Shown: positions 35,355 to 43,689 of the stretch, piece after piece
Layout of the letters: each line of letters opens with the position of its first letter
How positions within the stretch are numbered: position 1 is the first letter of the stretch
Assembly: GCA_016223165.1 (NCBI GenBank)
Contig: JACRPO010000017.1
Span: 124,001 to 188,000 of the forward strand
Direction: 5' to 3'
Source: Burkholderiales bacterium
Lineage (GTDB): Bacteria; Pseudomonadota; Gammaproteobacteria; Burkholderiales; Burkholderiaceae_C
DNA length: 64,000 nucleotides
Notes under the pieces: model-generated
Database searches by the model: none
The model's input: the letters and a program-made list of their open reading frames with translations, nothing else
Told to the model about the DNA's origin: nothing
Position numbers and translations under genes: made by a program

Positions 35355-35819
35355 ATGTACGCCACAGCTCAACCGTTCGCCTCCTTCGCCGGCCATGCGG
35401 CCCGCCAGGCCCTCGGCGGCCTGTACCAGCAGGTGCGCGTCGAGTCCAAGGTCGACGGCGCCTCGCCGCACGAACTGGTGGCGATGCTCTTCGAAGGCTT
35501 CATGGAAGCCGTGGCGCAGGCGCGCGGCGCCATGCGCGAGCAGCGGCCCGAGATCAAGGGCCTGGCCATCGGCCGCGCCGTGCGCATCGTCGAGGAAGGC
35601 CTGCGCGGCGGGCTCGACCTGCGCGCCGGCGGCTCGCTCGCCCGCGACCTCGACGAGCTCTACGGCTACCTGGCGATGCGCCTGACGCTGGCCAACCTGC
35701 GCAACGACGAAGCGGCGCTGGAGGAATGCCAGCGCCTGATGCGCCCGCTGCACGAAGCCTGGCTGGCCATCGCCGAAGAGGCCGAGGCACGGCCCGCGGC
35801 CCTGCCGCGCCGCAGCTGA
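35355..35819 (+). CDS. fliS: Flagellin export chaperone FliS
   Basis: 154 residues, four-helix bundle family: GGLYQQVRVESKVDGASPHELVAMLFEGFMEAVAQARGA, with the family hallmark SPHELVAMLFEGF, and LYGYLAMRLTLANLRND later. It holds flagellin C-termini unfolded in the cytoplasm until export. The ATG at 35355 is favoured because the sigma-28 -10 box ends at 35321. fliT follows after 65 nt. Confidence 0.94.
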   Translation: MYATAQPFASFAGHAARQALGGLYQQVRVESKVDGASPHELVAMLFEGFMEAVAQARGAMREQRPEIKGLAIGRAVRIVEEGLRGGLDLRAGGSLARDLDELYGYLAMRLTLANLRNDEAALEECQRLMRPLHEAWLAIAEEAEARPAALPRRS

Positions 35820-35884
35820 CCGCGACGGCCCCGATCGACGCGTCGGACCACCCCTTCCCTCCACCCCAGCGCACGACTCCGCCG

Positions 35885-36226
35885 ATGGACCCCCAACTGC
35901 TCAACTACTACGAAGCGATCGAGCGTGCCAGCGCCGACATGCTCAACGCCGCGCGTGCCGGCAACTGGGACGAGGTCGTCAAGCTCGAAGGGGCCTGCGT
36001 GCTGCTCATCAGCCAGCTCAAGCACGCGGCGCAGGAGCCGAAGGCCGCCGCCGCCGACCTCGAGGCCGAGCGGGCCGTCGACGCGTCGGCGCACGAGGCG
36101 TCGAAGACCAAGGCGCGCATCATGCAGCGCATCCTCGTCAACGACGCCGAGATCCGCCAGCTCGCCGAGCCCTGGCTGCAGAACCTCGACGACGCTCTCG
36201 AAGGGCGTCGCCGCACGCTGCACTGA
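35885..36226 (+). CDS. fliT: Flagellar chaperone FliT-like protein
   Basis: 113 residues, all-helical (LLNYYEAIERASADMLNAARAGNWDEVVKLEGAC), matching the FliT pattern of N-terminal helices with a WD-x-V/L-x-x-LE segment. FliT chaperones FliD and in enterics also restrains FlhDC. Position after fliS is the standard order. ATG at 35885 chosen; the ribosome site is weak, consistent with coupling to fliS. The stop TGA at 36224-36226 forms the first bases of a 161-bp near-palindrome. Confidence 0.85.
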   Translation: MDPQLLNYYEAIERASADMLNAARAGNWDEVVKLEGACVLLISQLKHAAQEPKAAAADLEAERAVDASAHEASKTKARIMQRILVNDAEIRQLAEPWLQNLDDALEGRRRTLH

Positions 36227-36386
36227 GAGGCTGAGAGTCTTTCGATCATGCCCGCTCATCACGCCAGAAGCCGCCCGCTCGTCGTTGCAAATGCTCGCCA
36301 TAGCACGGGCTATGGCTCGCATTTGCGCCTCGATCGGACGCCTTCTGGCGCGCTGCTCGGGCACGCTCGAAAAACTCTCAGCCTCT
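36226..36386. repeat. 161-bp imperfect palindrome between fliT and the PilZ gene
   Basis: The left arm (36226-36304) and right arm (36309-36386) are reverse complements at about 63 of 78 aligned positions, around a central loop ACGG. Perfect blocks include AGAGGCTGAGAGT at the outer tip, CGCCAGAAG in the middle, GCAAATGC, and CCATAGC/GCTATGG at the centre. It fills almost the whole gap: it begins in the fliT stop codon and ends 13 bp before the next ATG. There is no transposase or other reading frame of interest inside it. Confidence 0.93.
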
Positions 36387-36399
36387 GAACGAGCGCGCC

Positions 36400-37356
36400 A
36401 TGCGGGCCGAACTGCAGCGCTCGTCCGACGCAGCCGCGCCGGCGAGCGCGCCGGGCGACTACCGCGTCGCCAGCGTCGCCGAGCGCCTGGCGCTGCTCGT
36501 GCAGCTGCGCGACAGCGCCGCGCCGGTGCTGATGCACGCCCCCGGCGGCGCCGCCCTGCGCACCCGGCTGTGGGTGGTCGACGCGGCCGCCGCACGCCTG
36601 GCGTTCGCGGTCAACGCCTCGGACCTGCCTTCACCCCACCTCGAGCCGCTGCTCGAGGCCGACGAGGTGACGGCGGTCGCGCACCCCGGCCACGTCAAGC
36701 TGCAGTTCGACCTGCACGGGCTCGTGCTCGTGCGCGGCGCCGCCAGCGCCGTGCTGCAATGCGGCCTGCCCGAAGAGCTGCTGCGTTTCCAGCGCCGCGA
36801 GACCTACCGCGTCTGCCCGCCCGTCTCGGCCCCGGTGGCCTACCTGCGCCACCCGTCGATTCCGGACATGTCGCTCGCCCTGCGCGTGCTCGACCTCAGC
36901 CTCGGCGGCTGCGCGCTGCGCCTGCCCGACGACGTGCCCATGCTCGCACCCGGCACGTGCCTGGCTGGCGTGACCATCGAACTGGACCTGAACACGCGCC
37001 TGCGCGTCGAGCTGACGCTGCAGCACCTGACGAACATCGGCCCTGCGGCCGAGGCCAACGCAGCGAACGGCACGGGCGCCGCGAAGGACCTGCACGAGTC
37101 GACCAGCCTGCCCGGCGGCGCCCGCCTGGGCTGCGAGTGGCAGCTGCAACGGCCCGAAGACGAGCGCGTGCTGCAGCGCTGGATCGACCAGGCGCAGGTG
37201 CGCCAGCGCCTGGGGCAGCGCGCCGCGCAGCGCGTCGAGCCACGCACGGCGGGCCTCGGGGACGCCGAGCGAGCGGGCGCGGCGGACACGGCCGGCACGG
37301 CGCACGCGGCGCATCCGGCGCATCCGGCACATCCGGCACATCCGGCCGGCACCTGA
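36400..37356 (+). CDS. Flagellar brake protein, YcgR-like (PilZ domain)
   Basis: 318 residues. An N-terminal YcgR-type beta domain (~20-128) is followed by a PilZ domain with the c-di-GMP motifs RxxxR at Arg133-Arg137 (RRETYR) and DxSxxG at Asp165-Gly170 (DLSLGG). YcgR proteins bind c-di-GMP and slow the motor. The tail after ~285 is low complexity and ends in four His-Pro-Ala repeats from a 9-bp tandem repeat (CATCCGGCG type). It follows the palindrome and lies in the flagellar island, supporting a brake role. Confidence 0.9.
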   Translation: MRAELQRSSDAAAPASAPGDYRVASVAERLALLVQLRDSAAPVLMHAPGGAALRTRLWVVDAAAARLAFAVNASDLPSPHLEPLLEADEVTAVAHPGHVKLQFDLHGLVLVRGAASAVLQCGLPEELLRFQRRETYRVCPPVSAPVAYLRHPSIPDMSLALRVLDLSLGGCALRLPDDVPMLAPGTCLAGVTIELDLNTRLRVELTLQHLTNIGPAAEANAANGTGAAKDLHESTSLPGGARLGCEWQLQRPEDERVLQRWIDQAQVRQRLGQRAAQRVEPRTAGLGDAERAGAADTAGTAHAAHPAHPAHPAHPAGT

Positions 37357-37373
37357 AGCGCGGCGAGGCAGCC

Positions 37374-37775
37374 ATGCGGCGACGCGGATTCACACTGGTC
37401 GAGTTGCTCGTGGCGAGTGCCGTCGGCGTGCTGCTGGCGACCATGGCCTGGCCGTCGTACCGCGGCCAGCTCCTGCGCGCCGGACGCGCCGAGGCCATCG
37501 AGGCGCTGCAGCGCCTGCAGCTGGCGCAGGAACGCCACCGCGAGACCTTCGGCCGCTACGCCGGCGAGCTCGCCACCGTGGGCTTCGCCGCGTCCACCCC
37601 GGGCGGCCGCTACCGCATCGAGCTCGAGCCCACGGGCGCCGAGTCGTACCAGGCGTTCGCCGTCGCTCGCGAGGGCGGCCCGCAGGACGGCGACGGGGCC
37701 TGCCGCGCCCTCAGCGTCGAGGTGCGCCAGGGCTTCGCGACCATCGGACCCGACGGACGCTGCTGGAATCGATGA
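37374..37775 (+). CDS. Type IV pilin-like protein (PilE/GspG class)
   Basis: 133 residues. Classic prepilin start RRRGFTLVELLVASAVGVLLATMAWPSY: peptidase cuts after Gly5, mature Phe1 and Glu5 are present. The rest resembles PilE minor pilins (LQLAQERHRETFGRYAGELATVGF ... YRIELEP, with paired Cys near the C-terminus: GACRALSV and GRCWNR). It would be a minor pilin for a type IV pilus or a T2SS pseudopilin. It lies 17 nt after the PilZ gene and overlaps the next pseudopilin by 4 nt, an odd place within a flagellar region. ATG 37374. Confidence 0.88.
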   Translation: MRRRGFTLVELLVASAVGVLLATMAWPSYRGQLLRAGRAEAIEALQRLQLAQERHRETFGRYAGELATVGFAASTPGGRYRIELEPTGAESYQAFAVAREGGPQDGDGACRALSVEVRQGFATIGPDGRCWNR

Positions 37776-38359
37776 TGCAAGGCGCCCGCCCTGCCCGCCC
37801 TGCCCGCCCTCTGCACGCGATGCGCCTGGCCGGAGTGGCCCGCTCACGTGCGCGCGGCCTCACGCTGCTCGAGCTGGCGATAGCCCTGGCCGTGCTCGCG
37901 GTGCTCAGCGCGCTCGCCGTGCCGAGCATGGCCTCGCGCCTGCGTGCCGAACGCCTGCTGACGACGGCCGAGATGTTCGCCGCCGATGTCGCCGACGCCC
38001 GGCACGAGTCGGCGCGCCGCGGCCAGGCGCTGCACATCGAGGCCCAGGCCGCCGCCAGCACGTCATCGGCCTCCGGGCCGGCCTGGTGCTGGGCCGTGGC
38101 CACGACCACCTCGTGCCCCTGTGCCGATGCGGCCGCGGCGGCCGCATGCCGGTTGAAGATCGTGCCGGCCCATGAACACCCGGGCGTCAGCCTCGTGCAG
38201 TCGCAACCGGTGCACTTGCAGCCCGACGGCCAGGCGAGCCCCGTGCTGGCCGCCGTGTTCTCGGCCGGCGACCGCCGGATGCATGTGCACGTATCGCGCT
38301 TCGGCCGCGCACGCGTGTGCGACCCTGCGGGCGTCTCGACCCGCACCCCCCGCTGCTGA
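37772..38359 (+). CDS. FimT/GspH-like pseudopilin
   Basis: 195 residues with a prepilin-type segment RARGLTLLELAIALAVLAVLSALAVPSMASRLRAE and a GspH-like C-terminal part containing several Cys (WCWAVATTTSCPCADA ... ACRLK). The ATG at 37772 overlaps the previous stop (ATGA) but gives a 29-residue leader made partly of a 9-bp repeat (Ala-Arg-Pro); Met17 at 37820 would give a more usual 12-residue leader. FimT/GspH proteins prime pilus assembly. No pilV/W/X/Y1 genes follow, so the set is incomplete here. Confidence 0.83.
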   Translation: MMQGARPARPARPLHAMRLAGVARSRARGLTLLELAIALAVLAVLSALAVPSMASRLRAERLLTTAEMFAADVADARHESARRGQALHIEAQAAASTSSASGPAWCWAVATTTSCPCADAAAAAACRLKIVPAHEHPGVSLVQSQPVHLQPDGQASPVLAAVFSAGDRRMHVHVSRFGRARVCDPAGVSTRTPRC

Positions 38360-38449
38360 AGCCGGGCGCGCGGCCGGCGCTGCCGTGAGCCTGCGCCGGG
38401 CGCGACTGCTGTTGGCGAGCGCCGTGGTGGTCGGCGCTTCCAGTGTCCG

Positions 38450-40090
38450 TCAGGTGAACCGAGGCCGGTAGACCCAGATCCGGTCGTCGCCTTCGCTCGC
38501 GGCAAGGGGCATGTAGACCACCGAGCGCAGCTTCTCGTCATAGCCGAACTTCTTCCACGTGGCGCCGTAGCCGAGCGCCGGATCGGCGGGAACGAAGGTC
38601 TGGCCCGCGCCGAACGGCGCCCGCGTCACCTGCCACGGGCTCGTCAGCGTCGACGGGATCTCGATTTCGTAGGCGGCGGCGTTGTCGCCCGACACGCCCA
38701 CCACGACGATGCGCTCGCCGTGCGAACACCAGCAGGCCGCAGACCAGGGCATCGACAGTGTCAGCGACTGCGACAGCGTGACCGCCGAGCCGAGGGTCGG
38801 CTGAGCCACTGCCACGCTCATCCACTGGATCTTCAGGCGGGCTCCCACCGGATAGAGGCACAGCAGCAAGCCGCGCGAGGGCACGCTGAAGATAACGCCA
38901 CTGTCCCAACCATCCGACTCGTCGTAGCTGAAGCCGACGCCGGTACCGGTGACCCATCCCTTCGTGGCGCGGTCGAACCAGCGCACCGGCCCGGGCACGT
39001 TCTGACCGTTGGTGACGATGTAGATGCGGTCCTGCGATGGAACGAAGGTGGTCAGAAACGGCGCGGACGATGCGCCAAAGGCCGTGCCGGTGGCATCGGT
39101 CACGCGGCGCCAGGTGCGCGCACTGCTCGCCGTGCTCATGCTGTCGAGCGGCAGCTCGTGCGCCGCCGCAGCGCCGGCGTCGTTGCGATAGTTCACCGCG
39201 GCCGAAATGACCTGCGTGAACGTGCCGTACGCGGCGCCGCCGTTCTCCGGCCCGACGACGTCGCCGCTGCCATAGCTGTGCGGTGCACCGGGCTTGCCGT
39301 CGATCGTCGACTCCATGTACGTGAAGTTCAGCATCGCATTGGCGTTGTCGACGCTGTTGCGGTAGCGCGTGGTGGCGTCGGTGCCGGTGCCGAACCACGG
39401 AGTCGGGTCGCACACGCGCTTGAACGTGATGGCGCCAGCCCCGTATTCGGCGATGGCGACCATGTTGTCGTTGGTGGCGGCGTGCCCCCCGCCGAAGAAG
39501 ATCGTGCAGCCCCAGGTGCCCCAGTACGGGTTCTTGAAGGCGCCGCTGTAGTCGTTGACGATCTTCTTCGAGTAGAAGGGATCGTAGTAAGGCGCCACGA
39601 TGTCGCGGAAGCGGTTGGCGAGCCCCCCGTTCGACTGCGTGAGCAGGACCACTTGGCCGGCAGCGGGCACCCAGGCAGGAAGCGCGCCCGGGGCGGGCGT
39701 GGGTGCAGGGGTGGGTGCGGGCGTGGGGGCAGGCGTGGGTGCGGGCGTGGGAGCAGGTGTCGGCGACGGTGTCGGGTCAGGAGTCGGTGCCGGCGTGGGT
39801 GCAGGGGTTGGCGCCGGCGTCGGCGCGGGGGTAGGCGCCGGTGTCGGCGCTGGGGTAGGCGATGGCGTCGGTGAAGGCGTCGGCGCAGGCGTCGGTGTCG
39901 GTGTCGGCGCCGGCGTGGGCTTCGGTGTCGGGCGGCGGGTGGGCCACCACCAGAGTGCCTCCGCGCGACCCTCCTCGTCCTGAGGCGCGGCGGATTCCGG
40001 CTCATCGCCGGATCCACCGCAGCCCGTCAACCCTTTGCTGGTGGCAAGAAGAGTGAACGCGATCGAGACGCGTCGGCGCGCTGGCTTCAT
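38450..40090 (-). CDS. Secreted lipoprotein with Pro-Thr repeat stalk, unknown function
   Basis: 546 residues. A lipoprotein-type signal with LTGC (Cys24), an acidic stretch, a Trp-rich WWWPTRR, then ~80 residues (54-134) of almost pure PTPA/PTPS repeats acting as an extended stalk, then a ~410-residue globular domain with repeated strand patterns (YIVTNGQNVPGPVRWFDRATKGWVTGT, CSHGERIVVVGVSGDNAAAYEIEIP) suggesting a beta-propeller. I do not recognise a named family. The stalk would hold the domain away from the outer surface. Strong GGGAGGG before the ATG at 40090. It interrupts the flagellar island and runs against its neighbours. Confidence 0.8.
   Translation of the reverse strand: MKPARRRVSIAFTLLATSKGLTGCGGSGDEPESAAPQDEEGRAEALWWWPTRRPTPKPTPAPTPTPTPAPTPSPTPSPTPAPTPAPTPAPTPAPTPAPTPAPTPDPTPSPTPAPTPAPTPAPTPAPTPAPTPAPGALPAWVPAAGQVVLLTQSNGGLANRFRDIVAPYYDPFYSKKIVNDYSGAFKNPYWGTWGCTIFFGGGHAATNDNMVAIAEYGAGAITFKRVCDPTPWFGTGTDATTRYRNSVDNANAMLNFTYMESTIDGKPGAPHSYGSGDVVGPENGGAAYGTFTQVISAAVNYRNDAGAAAAHELPLDSMSTASSARTWRRVTDATGTAFGASSAPFLTTFVPSQDRIYIVTNGQNVPGPVRWFDRATKGWVTGTGVGFSYDESDGWDSGVIFSVPSRGLLLCLYPVGARLKIQWMSVAVAQPTLGSAVTLSQSLTLSMPWSAACWCSHGERIVVVGVSGDNAAAYEIEIPSTLTSPWQVTRAPFGAGQTFVPADPALGYGATWKKFGYDEKLRSVVYMPLAASEGDDRIWVYRPRFT
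39690..39930 (-). repeat. Short tandem repeats encoding the (Pro-Thr-Pro-Ala/Ser) stalk
   Basis: Roughly twenty units of a 12-bp pattern (GGCGTGGGTGCA and variants on the plus strand) encode the stalk of the lipoprotein. Units vary at third positions and in GCA/GGT choice, so the array is not freshly expanded. Length change keeps the frame. Confidence 0.85.
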
Positions 40091-40228
40091 GGTTCCCTCC
40101 CTCGAGCAAGTGGGCCGATGGACCGGCCTCGTGCACTTCATGCTAGGGGGAGCCGCCACACATCCGGATACAGGCGCGCGTAATTCGCCTGACCGGGAAA
40201 CCGGACCTTACGTGAACTGAGGCACGCT

Positions 40229-40564
40229 TCACACCTGCATGTTCATGATGTCGCTATAGGCCTGCAGCAGCCGATTGCGCACTTGCAGCGTCGCCTGGAA
40301 GCCGATGTTCGCCTTCTGCATCGCGAGCATCGTCTGCTCGACGCTGACGGCCGGGTTGTCCAGGCTCAGTTCGCGCTGCAGGCGCTGCGCTTCCAGCTGC
40401 GACTGGCTCACGCCTTGCAGCGCGCTCGCCATGGCCGCCTTGAAGCCGCCCCCGGGTGCCGCCGCGCCGTCGACACGCGGCATGCCATTGGCCTGCAGCC
40501 CGGCGCGCGCGAGGGCGGCGTGGAAGTCGAAGGGCTTGAGCCGGACCTCGTTCATGGCGTTCAT
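40229..40564 (-). CDS. fliE: Flagellar hook-basal body protein FliE
   Basis: 111 residues. The conserved C-terminal half is clear: FKAAMASALQGVSQSQLEAQRLQRELSLDNPAVSVEQTMLAMQKANIGFQATLQVRNRLLQAYSDIMNMQV. FliE joins the MS ring to the proximal rod and is the first rod protein exported. It is divergent from fliF with 174 bp between, where both early flagellar promoters should lie. Start at 40564 or Met4 at 40555; neither has a strong ribosome site. Confidence 0.95.
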   Translation of the reverse strand: MNAMNEVRLKPFDFHAALARAGLQANGMPRVDGAAAPGGGFKAAMASALQGVSQSQLEAQRLQRELSLDNPAVSVEQTMLAMQKANIGFQATLQVRNRLLQAYSDIMNMQV

Positions 40565-40738
40565 GCGCTTTTCACGGTGCCGTCACTGTAGGTGGGCACC
40601 CGCGCCGTCACGGCCGGAAGAAGCCGGGCTTTGGGCGCCTTCTCGCGCCACCGTGCCGCAAGGCCCGACCGAACAATGCGGCGCAGTCCCCTGGACCCTC
40701 TCGCTCCCTGAACAACAAGCGCCCGCCGAACCTGCCGC

Positions 40739-42457
40739 ATGGACAACGCCGTCGCGACCGTCCCCAACAACGCCGCCGCCCTCGCGCCTAACGCCGCAAC
40801 GGTGGCGCCGGCGCGGCATGGCCTCGTCGAGCGCTGGCGCACCCTGCCCGCGCGCACGCAGATGATGGCGATGGCCGGCGTGGCCGCGCTCGTGACCGTG
40901 CTCGTGCTGCTCGGCGGCAACGCCCGCGACGCCGACTGGCGCGTGCTCTTCCCCAACCTCTCGGAGAAGGACGGCGGCCAGGTCATCGAGCGGCTGACGC
41001 AGCTGAACGTGCCCTACCGCTTCAGCGAAGGCGGCGGCATGCTGATGGTGCCGGCCGCGCGCGTGCACGAGCTGCGCATGAAGCTCTCGGCGGCCGGCCT
41101 GCCCACCGGCGGTGTCGGCGCCGGCAGCGGTGGCCCCGGCTACGAACTGCTCGACAAGTCGCCCTTCGGCCAGACGCAGGGCCAGGAGCGCATGAACGTG
41201 CAGCGCGCCATCGAAGGCGAGCTCACGCGCACGATCCAGAGCCTGGCGTCGGTGCAGTCGGCACGCGTGCACCTGGCCATCCCGCACCAGAACGGCTTCT
41301 TCCGCGAACAGCAGAAACCCAGCGCCAGCGTCGTGCTGACGCTGCACCCCGGGCGCACGCTCGAGCGCAGCCAGATCGCCGGCATCGTGCACCTCGTGAG
41401 CTCGAGCGTGCCCGAGCTGAACCCCAAGTCGGTGAGCGTCATCGACGGCAGCGGCGCGCTGCTGTCGGGCGCGCCGGCCGGCGAAGCCGACGCCGAGGGC
41501 CTCGACGGCTCGCAGCTGCAGTACCGCCGCGAGATCGAGGCCGGGCACCTGCGCCGCATCCTCGCACTGCTCGAACCCGTGGTCGGGCGCGACAACGTGC
41601 GTGCCAGCGTCACCGCCGACATCGACTTCTCGCAGGTCATGCAGACGGCCGAGGCCTGGCGCCCGAACCAGGGCGCCGACGCGCGCATCGCCATCCGCGA
41701 ACAGCGCTCGCAGGAAAGCGCGCAGCCCGGCAGCGCCACGCCCGCCGGCGTGCCCGGTGCCACCAGCAACCAGCCGCCGGTGAATGCCACGGCGCCGATC
41801 AACGGCGCCTCGGCGCCGCTGCAGGCCGCCGGTGGCGGCGGCGCAGGCGCGAGCACGAGCCGCGAAGGCGCCACCCGCTACGAACTGGACAAGACCGTCA
41901 CCGTGACGCGCGCCGCCGTCGGCCAGGTCAAGCGCCTGTCGGCCGCCGTCGTCGTCAACCATCGCGTCAGCACCGACCCGAAGGGCAAGGTCACTGCTGC
42001 GCCGCTCAGCGACAAGGAGCTCGAGCAGCTCACGGCGCTCGTGCAGCAGGGCATCGGTTTCAACGGCGAGCGCGGCGACCAGGTCAAGGTCATCAATGCT
42101 CCTTTCCGTGCCGACCCCGCTCCGGCGGCCTCAGCCACGCCGCTGTGGCAGCAGCCCTGGCTCGTCGACCTGCTCAAGAGCACGGCTGCGCCGCTGGCGC
42201 TGGGGCTGCTCGGGCTCATCATCGTCTTCGCGCTGCTCAAGCCGGCGATGAAGGCGATGTTCGCGCCGCCGCCGCCGGCACCGGGCGCGCAGGTCAACGA
42301 GGTGATCGGCGGCGACGCGCCGCTCGATCCCCACGCGCCGCCGGCGCTCGAGGGCCCCTCGGCCAACCACCGCCTCGAGGCCGCGCGCCGCCTGGCCAAG
42401 GACAACCCCGCCGCCGTCGCCAGCATCGTGCGCGGCTGGGTCAACGGCGAGACATGA
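40739..42457 (+). CDS. fliF: Flagellar MS-ring protein FliF
   Basis: 572 residues. Two membrane helices (~36-54, MAMAGVAALVTVLVLL; ~480-503, LALGLLGLIIVFALLKP) flank a large periplasmic ring-building domain (YRFSEGGGMLMVPAARVHELRMKLSAAGLP, RVHLAIPHQNGFFREQQKPSASVVL). The C-terminal tail RLEAARRLAKDNPAAVASIVRGWVN is the FliG-binding motif. A Gly/Ala-rich loop near residues 325-380 is the usual variable insert. FliF forms the base on which the motor and export apparatus assemble. First gene of the fliF-fliR run. Confidence 0.96.
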   Translation: MDNAVATVPNNAAALAPNAATVAPARHGLVERWRTLPARTQMMAMAGVAALVTVLVLLGGNARDADWRVLFPNLSEKDGGQVIERLTQLNVPYRFSEGGGMLMVPAARVHELRMKLSAAGLPTGGVGAGSGGPGYELLDKSPFGQTQGQERMNVQRAIEGELTRTIQSLASVQSARVHLAIPHQNGFFREQQKPSASVVLTLHPGRTLERSQIAGIVHLVSSSVPELNPKSVSVIDGSGALLSGAPAGEADAEGLDGSQLQYRREIEAGHLRRILALLEPVVGRDNVRASVTADIDFSQVMQTAEAWRPNQGADARIAIREQRSQESAQPGSATPAGVPGATSNQPPVNATAPINGASAPLQAAGGGGAGASTSREGATRYELDKTVTVTRAAVGQVKRLSAAVVVNHRVSTDPKGKVTAAPLSDKELEQLTALVQQGIGFNGERGDQVKVINAPFRADPAPAASATPLWQQPWLVDLLKSTAAPLALGLLGLIIVFALLKPAMKAMFAPPPPAPGAQVNEVIGGDAPLDPHAPPALEGPSANHRLEAARRLAKDNPAAVASIVRGWVNGET

Positions 42458-42584
42458 CTCCCCCCCGGAGCGCCTTCGGCGCCTCCCCCCCAGGGGGGCA
42501 CCGCCAGCGGACCGGCAGAGCCGGATCCGCGGCGGTCGCTTGCCTGGCGCTTGCGCTGCCGGCGCTGCCTTCGAGCACCTGATC
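42458..42584. repeat. C-run/G-run hairpin element between fliF and fliG
   Basis: A GGAGCGCC ... GGCGCCTCC near-palindrome at ~42467-42487 merges with a C7-A-G6 run (~42485-42497) and then CGGCAGAGCCGG and CCGCGG palindromes. The 127-bp spacer is longer than needed in a fli operon and has no reading frame. It could be an interspersed intergenic repeat; it may also act as an attenuating or RNA-protecting structure. Confidence 0.6.
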
Positions 42585-43592
42585 ATGGCCGCCGCTCTCG
42601 ACGACGAAGGCCTGGAGAACGCCGCCATCCTGCTCATGAGCCTGGGCGAGGAGGAGGCGGCCGAGATCTTCAAGCACCTCGCGCCCAAGGAAGTGCAGCG
42701 CCTGGGCGAGACGATCGCCAAGATGAAGGCGGTGTCGCACGAGCGCGTCGAGACCGTGTTCGAGAAGTTCGAGACCGTCGCGGCCAGCGAGCACATCCTC
42801 GTCGCCGACACCAACGAGTACGTGAAGAGCGTGCTGCGCAAGGCACTCGGCGAGGACAAGGCGGCCCTGCTCATCGACCGCATCCTGCAGGGCAGCGACG
42901 TCACCGGCATCGAGAGCCTGAAGTGGATGGACCCGGCCTCGGTGGCCGAGCTGCTGCGCAACGAGCACCCGCAGATCGTCGCCGCGATCCTCGTGCACCT
43001 CGAGTACGACCAGGCCGCCGACATCCTCAAGCTCTTCGCCGAGCGCCAGCGCAACGAGGTCATGATCCGCATCGCCACGCTCGACGGCATCCAGCCCTCG
43101 GCGCTGAAGGACCTCAACGAGGTCATGAGCAAGGTGCTGGCCGGCGGCGACCGCACGAAGAAGAACAACCTCGGCGGCGTCAAGACGACGGCCGAGATCC
43201 TGAACATGCTGGGCAGCGCGGTCGAGACCTCGGTGCTCGACTTCGTGCGCGAGGCCGACAACGACCTGGCGCAGAAGATCATGGACAACATGTTCACCTT
43301 CGACGACGTCGAGAAGATCGACGACAAGGGCATCCAGTCGCTGCTGAAGGAAGTGCAGAGCGAATCGCTCGTCATCGCCCTCAAGGGCGCCACGCCGGCG
43401 ATGCGCGACAAGGTCTTCCGCAACATGTCCAGCCGCGCCGCCGAGACCCTCAAGGAAGACCTCGAGTCGCGCGGCCCGGTCCGCCTCTCGGAGGTGGAGT
43501 CGGAGCAGAAGGAGATGCTCAAGATCATCCGCCGCCTCGTCGACGAAGGGCAGATCGTGCTCGCCAGCGGCGGTGACGAGCAGTTCGTATGA
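42585..43592 (+). CDS. fliG: Flagellar motor switch protein FliG
   Basis: 335 residues, right length. N-terminal FliF-binding helices (ENAAILLMSLGEEEAAEIFKHLAPKEVQRLG), the middle domain with the EHPQ motif at residues 127-130 (FliM contact), and the C-terminal torque domain with charged residues (VEKIDDKGIQSLLKEVQSESLVIALKGA). It couples stator ion flow to rotation. ATG at 42585 fits the family N-terminus (MAAALDDEGLENAA); a longer start would add unrelated sequence. The ribosome site is poor. Confidence 0.96.
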   Translation: MAAALDDEGLENAAILLMSLGEEEAAEIFKHLAPKEVQRLGETIAKMKAVSHERVETVFEKFETVAASEHILVADTNEYVKSVLRKALGEDKAALLIDRILQGSDVTGIESLKWMDPASVAELLRNEHPQIVAAILVHLEYDQAADILKLFAERQRNEVMIRIATLDGIQPSALKDLNEVMSKVLAGGDRTKKNNLGGVKTTAEILNMLGSAVETSVLDFVREADNDLAQKIMDNMFTFDDVEKIDDKGIQSLLKEVQSESLVIALKGATPAMRDKVFRNMSSRAAETLKEDLESRGPVRLSEVESEQKEMLKIIRRLVDEGQIVLASGGDEQFV

Positions 43593-43689
43593 GCGCCGCT
43601 GGGTCGTTCCCGAGGCGCTCGCTCCCCCGGGCCGCGAAGACGGCCCCTTCGGATCCGTGGGGGACGGCGCGCAGCGCCAAGGGGGCCGC
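43593..43689. repeat. GC-rich palindromic spacer between fliG and fliH
   Basis: The 97-bp gap holds several short inverted repeats (GGGCCGCGAAGACGGCCC; GGCGCGCAGCGCC) and C5/G5 runs, similar in style to the fliF-fliG spacer but not the same sequence. It ends in CAAGGGGG, the fliH ribosome site. Confidence 0.5.

Noticed and set aside
36226..36386. Palindrome considered as an insertion sequence
   Set aside because: No transposase frame and no convincing target-site duplication; too short for a complete element.
38384..38471. Possible remnant of a third pseudopilin (frame starting with a GTG, RRARLLLASAVVVG)
   Set aside because: It lacks the Gly-Phe-Thr-Leu-x-Glu prepilin motif and is only 28 codons long.
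39690..39930. Repeat block considered as CRISPR or non-coding satellite
   Set aside because: It is in frame, 12-bp periodic, and encodes a regular Pro-Thr stalk.
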